A DNA stretch of 64,000 nt from positions 1 to 64,000 of the forward strand of contig DASXVO010000079.1 of NCBI GenBank assembly GCA_036504215.1, written 5' to 3'. This DNA comes from Vicinamibacterales bacterium. Its GTDB lineage: Bacteria; Acidobacteriota; Vicinamibacteria; Vicinamibacterales; Fen-181. A program made the position numbers and the translations under genes. Shown one piece after another: positions 46,020 through 55,129 of the stretch (positions within the stretch are counted from its first letter, which is position 1; the number at the start of each line of letters is the position of its first letter). The notes below the pieces were generated by a model. That model saw nothing but the letters and a program-made list of their open reading frames with translations, was not told the origin of the DNA and did no database searches.

Positions 46020-47363
46020 GTGCGTCAACCGGGCCCGATCGGGATCCGCGTGCTCCTGTTGCTCCTCGTGCTCGTGACCTCCGCCGGCGTGGCGGCCGTG
46101 GCGCCGCCGACGGTCCCGGTGGTCTACTCGGCCGACGTCGATGCGCTCATCCATCCCGTGTCGGCGGAGTTCATGGTGGATGCCATGGACCGGGCCGACC
46201 GCGACCACGCCGCGCTCATTGTCTTCACGCTGCGGACGCCGGGCGGCCTGCTCGATTCCACGCGCACGATCATCACCCGCATGCTCGCCGCGAAGACCCC
46301 CGTCGCCATCTTCGTCGGCCCGTCCGGCGGCCGTGTCGCATCCGCGGGCTTCCTGATCACGATTGCCGCGGACGTCGCGGCGATGGCGCCCGGGACGCAC
46401 ATCGGCGCCGCGCACCCGGTCGAAGGCAGCGGCGAAAAGGTCGATGAGACGATGGCCAGGAAGATGGCGTCCGACGTGGCGGCGGCCGCCCGGACGTGGG
46501 CCACCGGCCGCGGCCGGAACGCCCAACTGGCCGACGAGGCGGTCCGCGAAAGCCGGTCGTTCACCGAGCAGGAGGCGTTGACGGCCAAGCCGCCACTCAT
46601 CGATCTGATCGCCCGCGACGTTCCGGATCTGATCCGGCAGCTCGATGGACGCGAGATCCGGCGGTTCGATGGCAGCCCTGTCGCGCTGCGCACCGCGGGC
46701 GCCCGCGTGGTGCCGCTCGAGATGAACTGGCGCCAGCGCCTCCTCAGCGCGTTGGCGCATCCGAACATCGCCTACCTGCTGCTCAGCCTCGGCATGCTCG
46801 GCCTCACCATCGAGTTCTGGCACCCGGGGGCGATCCTGCCGGGAGTCGCCGGCGGGATCTGCCTGCTACTCGCGTTCTTCACGTTCCAGATCCTGCCCAT
46901 CAACTATGCCGGCGTCCTGCTGATCCTGTTCGGCGTCGCGCTCCTCGTTCTCGAGGTGAAGGTCCCGAGCCACGGTGCCCTGAGCCTCGGCGGGATCTCC
47001 AGCCTGCTGTTCGGATCGCTGATGCTGATGGACACGCGCGCGCCGGAACTGCGCGTGAGCCTGTCGGTCATCCTGCCGGTCGTCGGCAGCCTCTCGGCGA
47101 TTCTCATCATGCTCGTGCGGCTCGGGATCGCCTCGCAGCGCCGGCAACCGACGACGGGCGCCGCCGGGATGATCGGCGAGAAGGCCGTCGTGCTGACGGA
47201 GATCACACCCGATACACCGGGACGCGTCCGTGCGCACGGCGAGATCTGGGCCGCCGTCGCCGACGAGTCATTGGCCGTCGGCGAGGCGGCGGCGGTTACG
47301 GCGGTGGACGGGCTGACCCTCACGGTTCGCAAACACGCTCCACGGGGACGAGGTGACGAATGA
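46020..47363 (+). CDS. NfeD-type membrane serine protease
   Basis: A 447-residue long-form NfeD (ClpP-class) protein. A signal/anchor (about 8-30) precedes a ClpP-like protease domain with [10 protein letters not shown] and the nucleophile region [12 protein letters not shown] (Ser about 107). Three to four membrane segments follow (about 240-360), then an OB-fold NfeD domain (about 385-440; [13 protein letters not shown]). Long NfeD proteins cleave the hydrophobic C-terminus of stomatin-like partners, and the slipin gene follows with ATGA overlap. GTG start at 46020 with GGGAGG upstream. Confidence 0.93.
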   Translation: MRQPGPIGIRVLLLLLVLVTSAGVAAVAPPTVPVVYSADVDALIHPVSAEFMVDAMDRADRDHAALIVFTLRTPGGLLDSTRTIITRMLAAKTPVAIFVGPSGGRVASAGFLITIAADVAAMAPGTHIGAAHPVEGSGEKVDETMARKMASDVAAAARTWATGRGRNAQLADEAVRESRSFTEQEALTAKPPLIDLIARDVPDLIRQLDGREIRRFDGSPVALRTAGARVVPLEMNWRQRLLSALAHPNIAYLLLSLGMLGLTIEFWHPGAILPGVAGGICLLLAFFTFQILPINYAGVLLILFGVALLVLEVKVPSHGALSLGGISSLLFGSLMLMDTRAPELRVSLSVILPVVGSLSAILIMLVRLGIASQRRQPTTGAAGMIGEKAVVLTEITPDTPGRVRAHGEIWAAVADESLAVGEAAAVTAVDGLTLTVRKHAPRGRGDE

Positions 47364-48172
47364 TGGCGCTTCCGCCGGTCATGCTGTTCTTGCTCATTGT
47401 CGTGATCTATCTGCTCAGCGCAATCAAGATCCTCGCTGAGTACGAACGCGGGGTCATCTTCCGTCTCGGCAAGCTCCTGCCGCAGCCGAAGGGCCCGGGC
47501 GTGATCCTGGTCTTCAGCCCGCTCGATCGGATGGTTCGCGTCAGTCTGCGGACGATCGTCATGGACGTGCCGCCGCAGGACGTCATCACGCGCGACAACG
47601 TGTCGGTCAAGGTCAACGCCGTCGTGTACTTCCGCGTGATGGATCCGCGCCGGGCCATCGTCGAGGTCGAGAACTACCACTACGCCACCTCGCAGCTCGC
47701 GCAGACGACGCTGCGGAGCGTCCTCGGTCAGGTCGATCTCGACGACCTGCTGTCGGAGCGCGAGCGACTCAACCAGCGGCTGCAGCAGATCCTCGATCTA
47801 CACACCGATCCGTGGGGAATCAAGGTGTCGGCCGTCGAAGTGAAGCACGTCGATCTGCCCCCCGACATGCAGCGCGCGATGGCGCGCCAGGCGGAAGCCG
47901 AGCGCGAGAAACGTGCTAAGATCATCCACGCCGCCGGCGAGTTGGAGGCCTCCGAGAAGCTCGCACAGGCGGCCAGCGTCATGGCCGTCGAGCCGATGAC
48001 CATCACGTTGCGGTATCTCCAGACACTCACCGAGATCGCCTCGGAGAAGAACTCCACCATCGTCTTCCCGCTGCCGATCGAGTTGATCAACCTGCTCGGG
48101 CGCGCCGGGGCGTCCGAGACCGGTGGGCGGTTGGCATCCGGTGGAGCACGTCCGCAACAGGCCGCTGAATAG
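47360..48172 (+). CDS. Slipin (stomatin/SPFH family)
   Basis: A 270-residue membrane-microdomain protein. One N-terminal hydrophobic segment (about 3-20) is followed by the SPFH domain (about 25-190; [65 protein letters not shown]) and a coiled-coil tail ([28 protein letters not shown]). It forms oligomeric rings and partners with NfeD, encoded immediately upstream. ATG codons at 47360 and 47363 are both possible; the first makes a four-base overlap with the NfeD stop. Confidence 0.95.
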   Translation: MMALPPVMLFLLIVVIYLLSAIKILAEYERGVIFRLGKLLPQPKGPGVILVFSPLDRMVRVSLRTIVMDVPPQDVITRDNVSVKVNAVVYFRVMDPRRAIVEVENYHYATSQLAQTTLRSVLGQVDLDDLLSERERLNQRLQQILDLHTDPWGIKVSAVEVKHVDLPPDMQRAMARQAEAEREKRAKIIHAAGELEASEKLAQAASVMAVEPMTITLRYLQTLTEIASEKNSTIVFPLPIELINLLGRAGASETGGRLASGGARPQQAAE

Positions 48173-48213
48173 GGCCGGCCTGAACGGAGAACGTCAAGGG
48201 GTCACAACGCCGC

Positions 48214-48897
48214 ATGACAGACGAGGGCTTCCACGAAATACAGCTGAACGGGAAGCAACTGATCTTCCTGTTGATGATCGCGACTGTCGTCCTCGTCGTG
48301 GCGTTCTTGCTGGGCGTCATGGTGGGCCGGGGCGTCCGGTCGGAGAAGGACCGGCTGACGGGCGACGTGCTCGCGCAGACAGCGCCGGCGACGACCGATG
48401 CAGCTGCGGTTCCGGCCCCCGCGGCGCCCCCCGCGACGCCGGTCGTTCCGCCGCCGGCGGCGTCGGCTCCGCCGCAGCCGGCTGACGAGGATCTCAGTTA
48501 CTACGGACGCCTGGAAGGGCAGACGGCTCCCGCAGAGAGCCTCAAGGCCCCTGGCGGCAAGGCGAAGGTCGCGTCGGGCCAGCCCGCGAAGCCTGCGGCA
48601 CCGGCGCCGACCGGTGGCGAGGCGGTGCCGGTCACGGCGGCCCCATCGTGGCAGAGTGAGCCCTCCGGCGCGGGTTGGGCCCTGCAGATTGCCGCCATCC
48701 GCGACCGCTCGGAGGCCGAGGCCGTCGTCAAGCGGTTGTCCGGCAAGGGCTACAACGTGTACGTGATGCCGCCGACCGGCAAGGGCGCCACGGTGTACCG
48801 CGTGCGGGTCGGCAAGTTCAAGACGCGGCGCGAGGCCGACACGGCCAAGCGTCGCCTCGAAAAAGAAGAGCAGTTCAAGCCCTGGATTACGCGCTAG
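48214..48897 (+). CDS. SPOR-domain membrane protein
   Basis: A 227-residue bitopic protein: short cytoplasmic N-terminus, one membrane segment (about 16-38; FLLMIATVVLVVAFLLGVMVG), a Pro/Ala-rich periplasmic linker (about 45-150) and a C-terminal SPOR domain (about 155-225; GWALQIAAIRDRSEAEAVVKRL, YRVRVGKFKTRREAD). SPOR domains bind denuded glycan strands at division septa (as in FtsN and DedD), so this may be a divisome-related protein. It lies 41 bases after the slipin gene and overlaps the predicted start of lnt. Confidence 0.9.
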   Translation: MTDEGFHEIQLNGKQLIFLLMIATVVLVVAFLLGVMVGRGVRSEKDRLTGDVLAQTAPATTDAAAVPAPAAPPATPVVPPPAASAPPQPADEDLSYYGRLEGQTAPAESLKAPGGKAKVASGQPAKPAAPAPTGGEAVPVTAAPSWQSEPSGAGWALQIAAIRDRSEAEAVVKRLSGKGYNVYVMPPTGKGATVYRVRVGKFKTRREADTAKRRLEKEEQFKPWITR

Positions 48898-50438
48898 CCC
48901 TTCTCTCCGGCGTATTGCTGGCCCTCAGCTTCCCGCGGTTCGGGCACTCGGCGCTGGCGTGGATCGCGCTTGCGCCGCTGCTTGCGAGCCTGACCGTCGT
49001 CGTGCGCCGACGCGCCGCGGCGCCACGCCACTCGTCCCGGCGAGCCTTCACCCTTGGTCTTCTGTCGGGCTTTGTGTACTTCGTCGGCACCATCTACTGG
49101 ACCAGCCAGGTGATGTCTCAGTACGGTGATCTGCCCACGTGGGTTGCCGTGCTCCTGATGCTGGCCCTCGCCGCGTACCTCGCGCTCTATCCGGCGATCT
49201 TCGCGGTGGTCATCGAGCGACTCCGCCGCGCGTTCGGCCCGGCGGCGCTGCTCCTGGCACCCGCCGTATGGGTGACGACGGAACTGGCTCGGACATACGT
49301 GTTCACCGGTTTTCCGTGGGTGGTGCTCGGATACAGCCAGGCGACCGTGCTGCCCATCGCACAACTGGCCAGCCTGGTCGGGGTCTACGGCGTGTCGGCG
49401 CTCGTCGTCCTCGTCAACGTCGCGTTCGTCGCGTCGGCGCTGGCCAGCGCGCGCTGGCGGTGGTGGGCCGTCGGCGTGACGGTTGTTGCCGTGGCCGGCA
49501 CGGCGCTCTGGGGAAGCGCGCGGATCGCCGATGGGGCCCTGACGAGGAGCGGCACGCCATTCCGCGTCGCGCTCGTCCAGGGGAACGTGGCCCAGGATCA
49601 GAAATGGGATCAGGCGCGCGCGGCGACGATTCTCCAGACGTATCTCGACCTCTCGCTCGGAGCGTCCGCCCGGGGTGCGCGGCTCATCATCTGGCCGGAG
49701 TCCTCATTGCCGTTCCTCTTCCAGGAGGATCCGGCGGCCGGCGATGCGCTCCGGCTGTTGGCGTTCCGGACGCACAGCTACCTCCTGTTCGGGAGCGATC
49801 AGATCGAGCGGCAATTCACGCCGCCTCGGTACTTCAACTCGGCCTTCCTGCTCGATCCGGCCGGCACCGTGGCGGGCGTGTACCGGAAGATGCACCTGGT
49901 GCCCTTCGGCGAATACGTTCCAGTCAAGAGGCTGTTGTTCTTCGCCGGGCCGCTCGTCGCGGCGGTCTCGGATTTCTCGGCGGGCGAGCAGATGGTGATG
50001 ATGCCGGTCGCCGGACATCCGACGAGCACGGCGATCTGCTACGAGGTCGTGTACCCTGATCTCGCGCGCCAGGCGACGGCACGCGGCAGCCAGTTGCTGA
50101 CGACGATCACCAACGACGCGTGGTTCGGGCGGTCGTCGGCACCGTGGCAGCACTTCGAGCAGGCGACGTTGAGGGCGATCGAGCAGGGACGGTATCTGGC
50201 CCGTGCCGCGAACACCGGCATCAGCGGCATTGTCGATCCCTACGGCCGCGTCGTCCTCCGCTCCGGCATCTTCGAGCAGGCCGTGCTCGTGGGGGAGATC
50301 CGCTTTCTGACCGATCGCACCGTCTACGCGCGGACGGGGGATCTCTTCGCGTATCTCTGCGCCATCCTGACACTCGGCGCCCTGCTGGTGGCCGCGCGTT
50401 CGAGCAGCGCGTGGCGGCCGGTACTGCGTGACCGTTAG
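48882..50438 (+). CDS. lnt: Apolipoprotein N-acyltransferase
   Basis: Adds the third acyl chain to lipoproteins at the inner membrane. About 518 residues: five to six N-terminal membrane segments (about 1-200), then a nitrilase-type domain with the Glu-Lys-Cys triad in IIWPESSLPF, YRKMHLVPFGEY and TAICYEVVYPDL, and one C-terminal membrane segment. No ATG or GTG lies near the expected N-terminus (DYALALLSGVLLALSFPRFG). The best candidates are CTG 48882, overlapping the SPOR gene by 16 bases, or TTG 48915, so the start is uncertain and probably non-canonical, with translation coupled to the SPOR gene. Confidence 0.93.
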   Translation: MDYALALLSGVLLALSFPRFGHSALAWIALAPLLASLTVVVRRRAAAPRHSSRRAFTLGLLSGFVYFVGTIYWTSQVMSQYGDLPTWVAVLLMLALAAYLALYPAIFAVVIERLRRAFGPAALLLAPAVWVTTELARTYVFTGFPWVVLGYSQATVLPIAQLASLVGVYGVSALVVLVNVAFVASALASARWRWWAVGVTVVAVAGTALWGSARIADGALTRSGTPFRVALVQGNVAQDQKWDQARAATILQTYLDLSLGASARGARLIIWPESSLPFLFQEDPAAGDALRLLAFRTHSYLLFGSDQIERQFTPPRYFNSAFLLDPAGTVAGVYRKMHLVPFGEYVPVKRLLFFAGPLVAAVSDFSAGEQMVMMPVAGHPTSTAICYEVVYPDLARQATARGSQLLTTITNDAWFGRSSAPWQHFEQATLRAIEQGRYLARAANTGISGIVDPYGRVVLRSGIFEQAVLVGEIRFLTDRTVYARTGDLFAYLCAILTLGALLVAARSSSAWRPVLRDR

Positions 50439-50513
50439 CCCAGGATTCTCAGGTGTCGATGCTCGATTCTCATTTCTCAAATCTCGATTCTGACTTCTGA
50501 CCGGAGGCACCAC

Positions 50514-51654
50514 ATGGCCATCGCGCTCGAAGAACTCGTCCGCAAGTACCAGGATCTCGCCAAGCGCTCGTCCGAGCTGCGGAGCTATCTTTGACCGCTC
50601 GGCACCGCGCGACGAGCTGACCCGCCTCGAGACGGATATTTCCCGGCCCGACTTCTGGAACAATCAGGCCGACGCGCAGAAGATCCTGCAGCGCCGCCGC
50701 CGCCTCGAGCAGGAGATCGAGATCATCGAAGCGCTCAGGAAGCGGCAGGAGGACCTGTCGGTGCTCGTGGAATGGGCCGAGCAGGGCGAGGATGTCAGCC
50801 GGGAGCTGAGTGAAGGGCTCGACGCGCTGACCGCTGATGTCGAGGCCGCGGAGACCAAGAAGCTCCTGGGCGGTGAGCACGACCAGAAGAACGCGATCGT
50901 CACGATCCATCCGGGGGCCGGCGGGACCGAGTCCCAGGACTGGGCCGAGATGCTGCTGCGGATGTACCTCCGATGGGTCGAGCGCCGCGGGTTCCACCGC
51001 GAGATCATGGACTACCAGCCGGGGGACGAAGCGGGGATCAAGAGCGCGACATTGACGATCGCCGGCGACTACGCCTTCGGGCTGATGGCGGCCGAAGCGG
51101 GTGTCCATCGACTGGTGCGGATCTCGCCGTTCGACCAGGCCGCTCGGCGCCACACATCGTTCGCTTCGGTCTACGTCTGGCCCGAGTTGCCGGACGATGT
51201 GGAGGTGGAGATCGACGAGAAGGACCTGCGTATCGACACGTACCGATCGAGCGGGCACGGCGGCCAGCACATCAACGTGACCGATTCGGCCATCCGCATC
51301 ACGCACTTGCCGTCGGGGATCGTGGTCACGTGCCAGAACGAGCGGTCGCAGGGACGGAACCGGGATTCGGCGATGAAGGTGCTGCGCTCCCGGCTGTACG
51401 ACCTGAAGATGAAGGAGCAGCAGGCGAAGCTGGACCACCTCGGCGGCGAGAAGCGGGACATTGCCTTCGGGAGCCAGATCCGCAGCTACGTCCTCCACCC
51501 GTACCAGATGATCAAGGATCACCGGACGAAAGAGGAGGTCGGGGACGTCAACCGGGTGCTGGACGGCGACATCGACGCGTTCATCAAGGCCTACCTGAAG
51601 CAGAAGGCGGCGGGGACGCTCGGGCAGGCGGGCGTCGAGGGTGAGGCCGAGTAG
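50514..51654 (+). CDS. prfB: Peptide chain release factor 2, with programmed +1 frameshift
   Basis: Recognises UGA and UAA stop codons and releases the peptide. Translation starts at ATG 50514 (GGAGG upstream), reads 26 codons to CTT (50589-50591), meets an in-frame TGA (50592-50594), shifts +1 and continues from GAC at 50593 to 51654, giving about 379 residues. Visible: the stop-recognition SPF motif in RISPFDQ and the catalytic GGQ in SGHGGQHIN. The C-terminal extension past KQKAAGTLGQ is short. It lies 75 bases after lnt, probably in the same run of genes. Confidence 0.97.
50581..50595 (+). promoter_or_regulatory. prfB programmed frameshift site
   Basis: CTT-TGA-C slip site at 50589-50595 with an internal Shine-Dalgarno-like GGAG (50581-50584) four bases before the CTT. 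This is the standard autoregulatory arrangement: when RF2 is scarce, ribosomes pause at UGA and shift to the +1 frame. The internal SD is weaker than the E. coli AGGGGG. Confidence 0.95.
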
Positions 51655-51694
51655 GCCGATGTCCCGGCTGTTGTGTGCCCTCTGTTGTGCCCTC

Positions 51695-51723
51695 TTGCCT
51701 ATTGTCTATCAACAAGCTAGACT
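51695..51723 (+). promoter_or_regulatory. Promoter and operator of the Rrf2 gene
   Basis: TTGCCT (51695-51700), 17-bp spacer, TAGACT (51718-51723). An inverted repeat GTCTA (51704-51708), 9 bases, TAGAC (51718-51722) covers the spacer and -10, as expected for autorepression. With this -10 the transcript would begin near 51730, the start codon itself, so the mRNA may be leaderless. Confidence 0.45.
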
Positions 51724-51729
51724 ATTGCC

Positions 51730-52179
51730 GTGCTGACCCGGAAGTCGAAGTACGGCCTGAAGGCGTTGCTGCTCCTGGCGCGTGAGTACGCGCGGGGGCC
51801 GATCCTGGCGTCGGAGCTGGCCGGGCGGGAGGGGATTCCGGAGAAGTTCCTGCAGATGATCCTGCTCGACCTGAAGCGCCGCGGGATCGTGAAGAGCAAG
51901 CGCGGGCACGGCGGCGGCTACCAGCTCGCGCGGGATCCGCAGACGATCCACTTCGGCGAGGTCCTGCGGGTGCTCGACGGTCCGTTGGCACTCACGCCGT
52001 GCGTGAGCCAGACGGCCTACCAGCGCTGTGAGGAGTGCGCGGACGAGCGGCGCTGCGGGATCCGGCTCGTGATGAAGGACGTCCGGGACCGAACGGCGCG
52101 GATCCTGGAAGGGGCGACGCTGGCGGGCGTCAACGCGGAAGTGGACCGGAGCGTCCGGCGCCGGCGTCCCAGGAGATAG
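51730..52179 (+). CDS. Rrf2-family transcriptional regulator with cysteine cluster
   Basis: A 149-residue winged-helix regulator of the Rrf2 family (IscR, NsrR, CymR, RirA). The N-terminal HTH is clear (MLTRKSKYGLKALLLLAREY, ILASELAGREGIPEKFLQMIL, GIVKSKRGHGGGYQLAR). Four cysteines cluster in the C-terminal half (TPCVSQTAYQRCEECADERRCGIR), so an iron-sulfur or redox-sensing site is likely. It sits directly upstream of the sulfate ABC transporter genes, suggesting control of sulfate uptake, in line with CymR/CysR-type regulators. GTG start at 51730. A hairpin (52218-52237) lies between it and sbp. Confidence 0.88.
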   Translation: MLTRKSKYGLKALLLLAREYARGPILASELAGREGIPEKFLQMILLDLKRRGIVKSKRGHGGGYQLARDPQTIHFGEVLRVLDGPLALTPCVSQTAYQRCEECADERRCGIRLVMKDVRDRTARILEGATLAGVNAEVDRSVRRRRPRR

Positions 52180-52217
52180 GCGGGAGTTCTGCGGGTCCTG
52201 GGGCGGGGCGAGAGACT

Positions 52218-52237
52218 GCCCGGCCCGACGACCGGGC
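52218..52237. other. GC hairpin between the Rrf2 gene and sbp
   Basis: GCCCGG (52218-52223) and CCGGGC (52232-52237) pair perfectly around 8 bases. No T run follows. It may reduce read-through from the regulator gene into sbp. Confidence 0.4.
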
Positions 52238-52246
52238 GTCTCCAAT

Positions 52247-52263
52247 TATCAAGTCAATCGATA
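52247..52263. promoter_or_regulatory. Inverted repeat upstream of sbp (possible Rrf2 operator)
   Basis: TATC (52247-52250), 9 bases, GATA (52260-52263), 19 bases before the sbp start. The 9-base spacing equals that of the repeat before the Rrf2 gene, which makes a common regulator conceivable, though arm sequences differ. Confidence 0.3.
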
Positions 52264-52281
52264 GAGAATAGGGAAAGTGAG

Positions 52282-53295
52282 ATGCGGCGTCCTCCACGAC
52301 CCTCTCTCGGCATGTGGCTCGCGTCCGTCCTGGCGGGCCTCGGACTCGCGGGATCCGCTGCCGCACAAACCACGTTGCTCAACGTGTCGTACGACCCGAC
52401 CCGCGAGTTCTACCAGGACATCAATGCCGCGTTCGCCAAGGTCTGGCAGGCCACGGGCGGCGGCGTGCTGACCGTCAACCAGTCGCACGGCGGGTCCGGC
52501 AAGCAGGCCCGGTCGGTCATCGACGGTCTCGAGGCCGACGTGGTCACGCTCGCGCTCGCCTACGACATCGACGCCATCCAGCAACAGGGTCTCATCGCGC
52601 CCGGCTGGCAGAAGCGGCTGGCGTCCAACAGCACACCCTATACCTCCACGATTGTGTTCCTCGTCCGCAAGGGGAATCCGAGGAACATCCGCGACTGGGA
52701 CGACCTCGTGAAACCGGGCATCGCCGTCATCATGCCGAACCCGAAGACCTCCGGTGGGGCCCGCTGGAACTACCTGGCCGCGTGGGGATTCGCGCGCACC
52801 CGTCCGGGGGGCGACGAGAACAAGGCTCGTGACTTCGTCGGACGTCTCGTGCGGAATGTCCCGGTGCTCGATTCCGGCGCCCGCGGGGCGACCACCACGT
52901 TCGTGCAGCGGGGAATCGGCGATGTGCTCGTCACCTGGGAGAACGAGGCGCTGCTGGCCGTCGAGAAGATCGGCAAGGGCCAGGTGTCGGTCGTCGTGCC
53001 CTCGGTGTCCATCCTGACCGAGCCTCCCGTGGCCGTCGTCGACCGTGTGGCCGATCGGCGAGGCACGCGCCGCGCCGCCCAGGCGTACCTCGAGTTCCTC
53101 TACACCCCGCAGGCCCAGGAGATTGCGGCGCGCCATCACTTCCGCCCGCGGAATGCCGATGTCCTCGCGCGGTACCGGGCGACGTTCCCCACCGTGAAGA
53201 TGCTGACCATCGACGCGGACTTCGGGGGCTGGGCACGCGCACAGAAGACCCATTTCGACGACGGGGGGACGTTTGATGCGATTTACCGGAGGTAG
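52282..53295 (+). CDS. sbp: Periplasmic sulfate-binding protein
   Basis: Captures sulfate (or thiosulfate) in the periplasm for the CysTWA importer. The 337 residues include a signal peptide (about 1-29, ending AAAQ) and the family signatures [66 protein letters not shown] and [13 protein letters not shown] 52282 follows AGGGAAAG. Its TAG stop is followed at once by a 107-base GGTGCTGGA array that separates it from cysT. Confidence 0.95.
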   Translation: MRRPPRPSLGMWLASVLAGLGLAGSAAAQTTLLNVSYDPTREFYQDINAAFAKVWQATGGGVLTVNQSHGGSGKQARSVIDGLEADVVTLALAYDIDAIQQQGLIAPGWQKRLASNSTPYTSTIVFLVRKGNPRNIRDWDDLVKPGIAVIMPNPKTSGGARWNYLAAWGFARTRPGGDENKARDFVGRLVRNVPVLDSGARGATTTFVQRGIGDVLVTWENEALLAVEKIGKGQVSVVVPSVSILTEPPVAVVDRVADRRGTRRAAQAYLEFLYTPQAQEIAARHHFRPRNADVLARYRATFPTVKMLTIDADFGGWARAQKTHFDDGGTFDAIYRR

Positions 53296-53402
53296 CAGGT
53301 GCTGGAGGTGCTGAGGGTGCTGGAGGTGCTGCAGGTGCGGTGCTGGAGGTGCTGAGGGTGCTGGAGGTGCTGCAGGTGCGGTGCTGGGGGTGCTGAAGGT
53401 GC
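53296..53402 (+). repeat. GGTGCTGGA tandem array, copy 2, with 41-bp higher-order unit
   Basis: Built from the same 9-bp unit as 36675-36780 and starting at the same junction (sbp TAG then CAGGTGCTGG). Four 9-bp units plus one 5-bp GGTGC make a 41-bp block that occurs twice exactly (53298-53338 and 53339-53379), followed by a shorter variant. It ends 7 bases before the cysT start; its last GAAGGTG serves as the likely ribosome site of cysT. Confidence 0.9.
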
Positions 53403-53409
53403 GAAAGTC

Positions 53410-54234
53410 ATGAGTCGGCGTCGGGTGATGCCGGGGTTCGGCCTGTCGCTCGGGTTCACGCTGTTCTATGTCTGCCTGCTCGTGCTGATTCCCCTGAGCG
53501 GTGTCGTGCTGAAGGCGCGGGGCCTGACCTGGGCGCAGTTTGTCGCGGCCGTGACGAGCGAGCGGGCGATAGCCGCATGCACGCTCTCGGTGGGGGCCGC
53601 GTTCGCGGCGGCGGTCGTGAACGCCGGTTTCGGCCTGCTCGTCGCCTGGGTGCTGGTGCGCTACACGTTCCCGGGACGACGGCTCGTCGATGCCTGTGTG
53701 GACCTGCCCTTCGCCCTGCCGACCTCGGTGGCGGGCATCGCGTTGACGGCGGTGTACGCCCCGACCGGATGGCTCGGGCAGCGCCTGGCTCCGCTCGGTA
53801 TCCAGGTGGCGTTCACCCGGCTGGGGGTGATGGTGGCGCTCACCTTCATCGGCCTGCCGTTCGTGGTCCGTGCCGTGCAGCCGGTGCTCGAGGACCTGGA
53901 TCCCGAACTCGAAGAGGCGGCCTGCAGCCTGGGCGCGAGCCGCTGGCAGACGTTCCGGCGTGTGCTGCTGCCGGCGCTGCTGCCGGCGCTGCTCACCGGC
54001 TTCACGCTCGCGTTCGCGCGGGCGCTCGGCGAATACGGCTCCGTGGTGTTCATCTCGGGAAACATCCCGATGCGCACCGAGGTGGTGACGCTGCTGATCG
54101 TCGCACGGCTCGAGCAGTTCGACTACGCCGGCGCGACGGCGATCGCGTCGATGATGCTGGGGCTGTCGTTTCTCGTGCTCCTCGCCATCAACCTCTTGCA
54201 GGCCTGGAGCCGCCGGCGGGGTGCCCTCGCATGA
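53410..54234 (+). CDS. cysT: Sulfate ABC transporter permease CysT
   Basis: One of two inner-membrane permeases of the sulfate importer; 274 residues with six predicted membrane segments. The coupling-helix (EAA) motif that contacts CysA is visible in [22 protein letters not shown], and [19 protein letters not shown] and [14 protein letters not shown] are typical of CysT. ATG 53410 has GAAGGTG 9 bases upstream, contributed by the repeat array. Overlaps cysW by ATGA. Confidence 0.95.
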   Translation: MSRRRVMPGFGLSLGFTLFYVCLLVLIPLSGVVLKARGLTWAQFVAAVTSERAIAACTLSVGAAFAAAVVNAGFGLLVAWVLVRYTFPGRRLVDACVDLPFALPTSVAGIALTAVYAPTGWLGQRLAPLGIQVAFTRLGVMVALTFIGLPFVVRAVQPVLEDLDPELEEAACSLGASRWQTFRRVLLPALLPALLTGFTLAFARALGEYGSVVFISGNIPMRTEVVTLLIVARLEQFDYAGATAIASMMLGLSFLVLLAINLLQAWSRRRGALA

Positions 54235-55052
54235 AGGCGGCGACGGGACGTCCGACCGAGCCGGCGGTGGTCCGCTGGGGATTGACCGCCATCGCGCTGT
54301 CGTTCCTGATGTGCTTCCTGTTCGTGCCGCTTGCCGCCGTCTTCGCGCAGGCGTTTTCGGAGGGGCTCCGCGCGTATTGGGCCGCGATCGTCGAGCCCAC
54401 GGCCCTCGCCGCCCTCCGGCTGACGGCGATCACCGCGCTCGTCGCCGTCCCGGTCAATACGCTGTTCGGTCTCGCGGCCGCCTGGGCCATCGCGCGGTTC
54501 GAGTTCCCGGGCCGCGGCGTGCTCATCACGCTCATCGACCTGCCCTTCGCGGTCTCGCCCGTGGTCTCGGGATTGATCTTCGTGCTGATGTTCGGTCTGC
54601 ACGGCCTGTTCGGGCCATGGCTGGTCGCCCACGGCATCCGGATCATCTTCGCGGTGCCCGGCATCCTCCTGGCGACGCTCTTCGTGACCGTGCCGTTCGT
54701 CGCGCGCGAACTGATCCCCGTGATGCAGGAACAAGGCTCCGAGGAAGAGCAGGCGGCGCTCGCGCTCGGGGCGAGCGGCTGGCAGATGTTCTGGCGCGTG
54801 ACCCTGCCCAACATCCGCTGGGCACTCCTCTACGGGGTCGTCCTGCTGAACGCCCGGGCGATCGGCGAGTTCGGCGCCGTGTCGATCGTGTCGGGGCACA
54901 TCCGCGGTCAGACGAACACCGCCCCGCTGCACGTGGAGATTCTGTACAACGAGTACAACTTCGCGGCGGCGTTCTCGGTGGCCTCCGTGCTGGCGTTGAT
55001 GGCCTTGGTCACGCTGGTCGCGAAGAGCATCATTGGACGGAGAAGGACATAG
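54231..55052 (+). CDS. cysW: Sulfate ABC transporter permease CysW
   Basis: Second permease, 273 residues, six membrane segments. Signatures: [20 protein letters not shown], the EAA loop [21 protein letters not shown], and [25 protein letters not shown], which distinguishes CysW from CysT. It would pair with CysT around the CysA dimer. The start codon shares four bases with the cysT stop, and cysA follows after 77 bases. Confidence 0.95.
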   Translation: MKAATGRPTEPAVVRWGLTAIALSFLMCFLFVPLAAVFAQAFSEGLRAYWAAIVEPTALAALRLTAITALVAVPVNTLFGLAAAWAIARFEFPGRGVLITLIDLPFAVSPVVSGLIFVLMFGLHGLFGPWLVAHGIRIIFAVPGILLATLFVTVPFVARELIPVMQEQGSEEEQAALALGASGWQMFWRVTLPNIRWALLYGVVLLNARAIGEFGAVSIVSGHIRGQTNTAPLHVEILYNEYNFAAAFSVASVLALMALVTLVAKSIIGRRRT

Positions 55053-55129
55053 GGAACGAGCAGTGGTGCCGGACCGCGGGCAGAGACGCCCGCGGCCACT
55101 CGATGGCGAAACAGCAGGGAGCGGGAGCA

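Noticed and set aside
50514-50594. prfB looks truncated by an early stop, like a pseudogene
   Set aside because: The TGA is part of the standard CTT-TGA-C programmed frameshift of RF2, and the downstream frame is intact with GGQ and SPF motifs.
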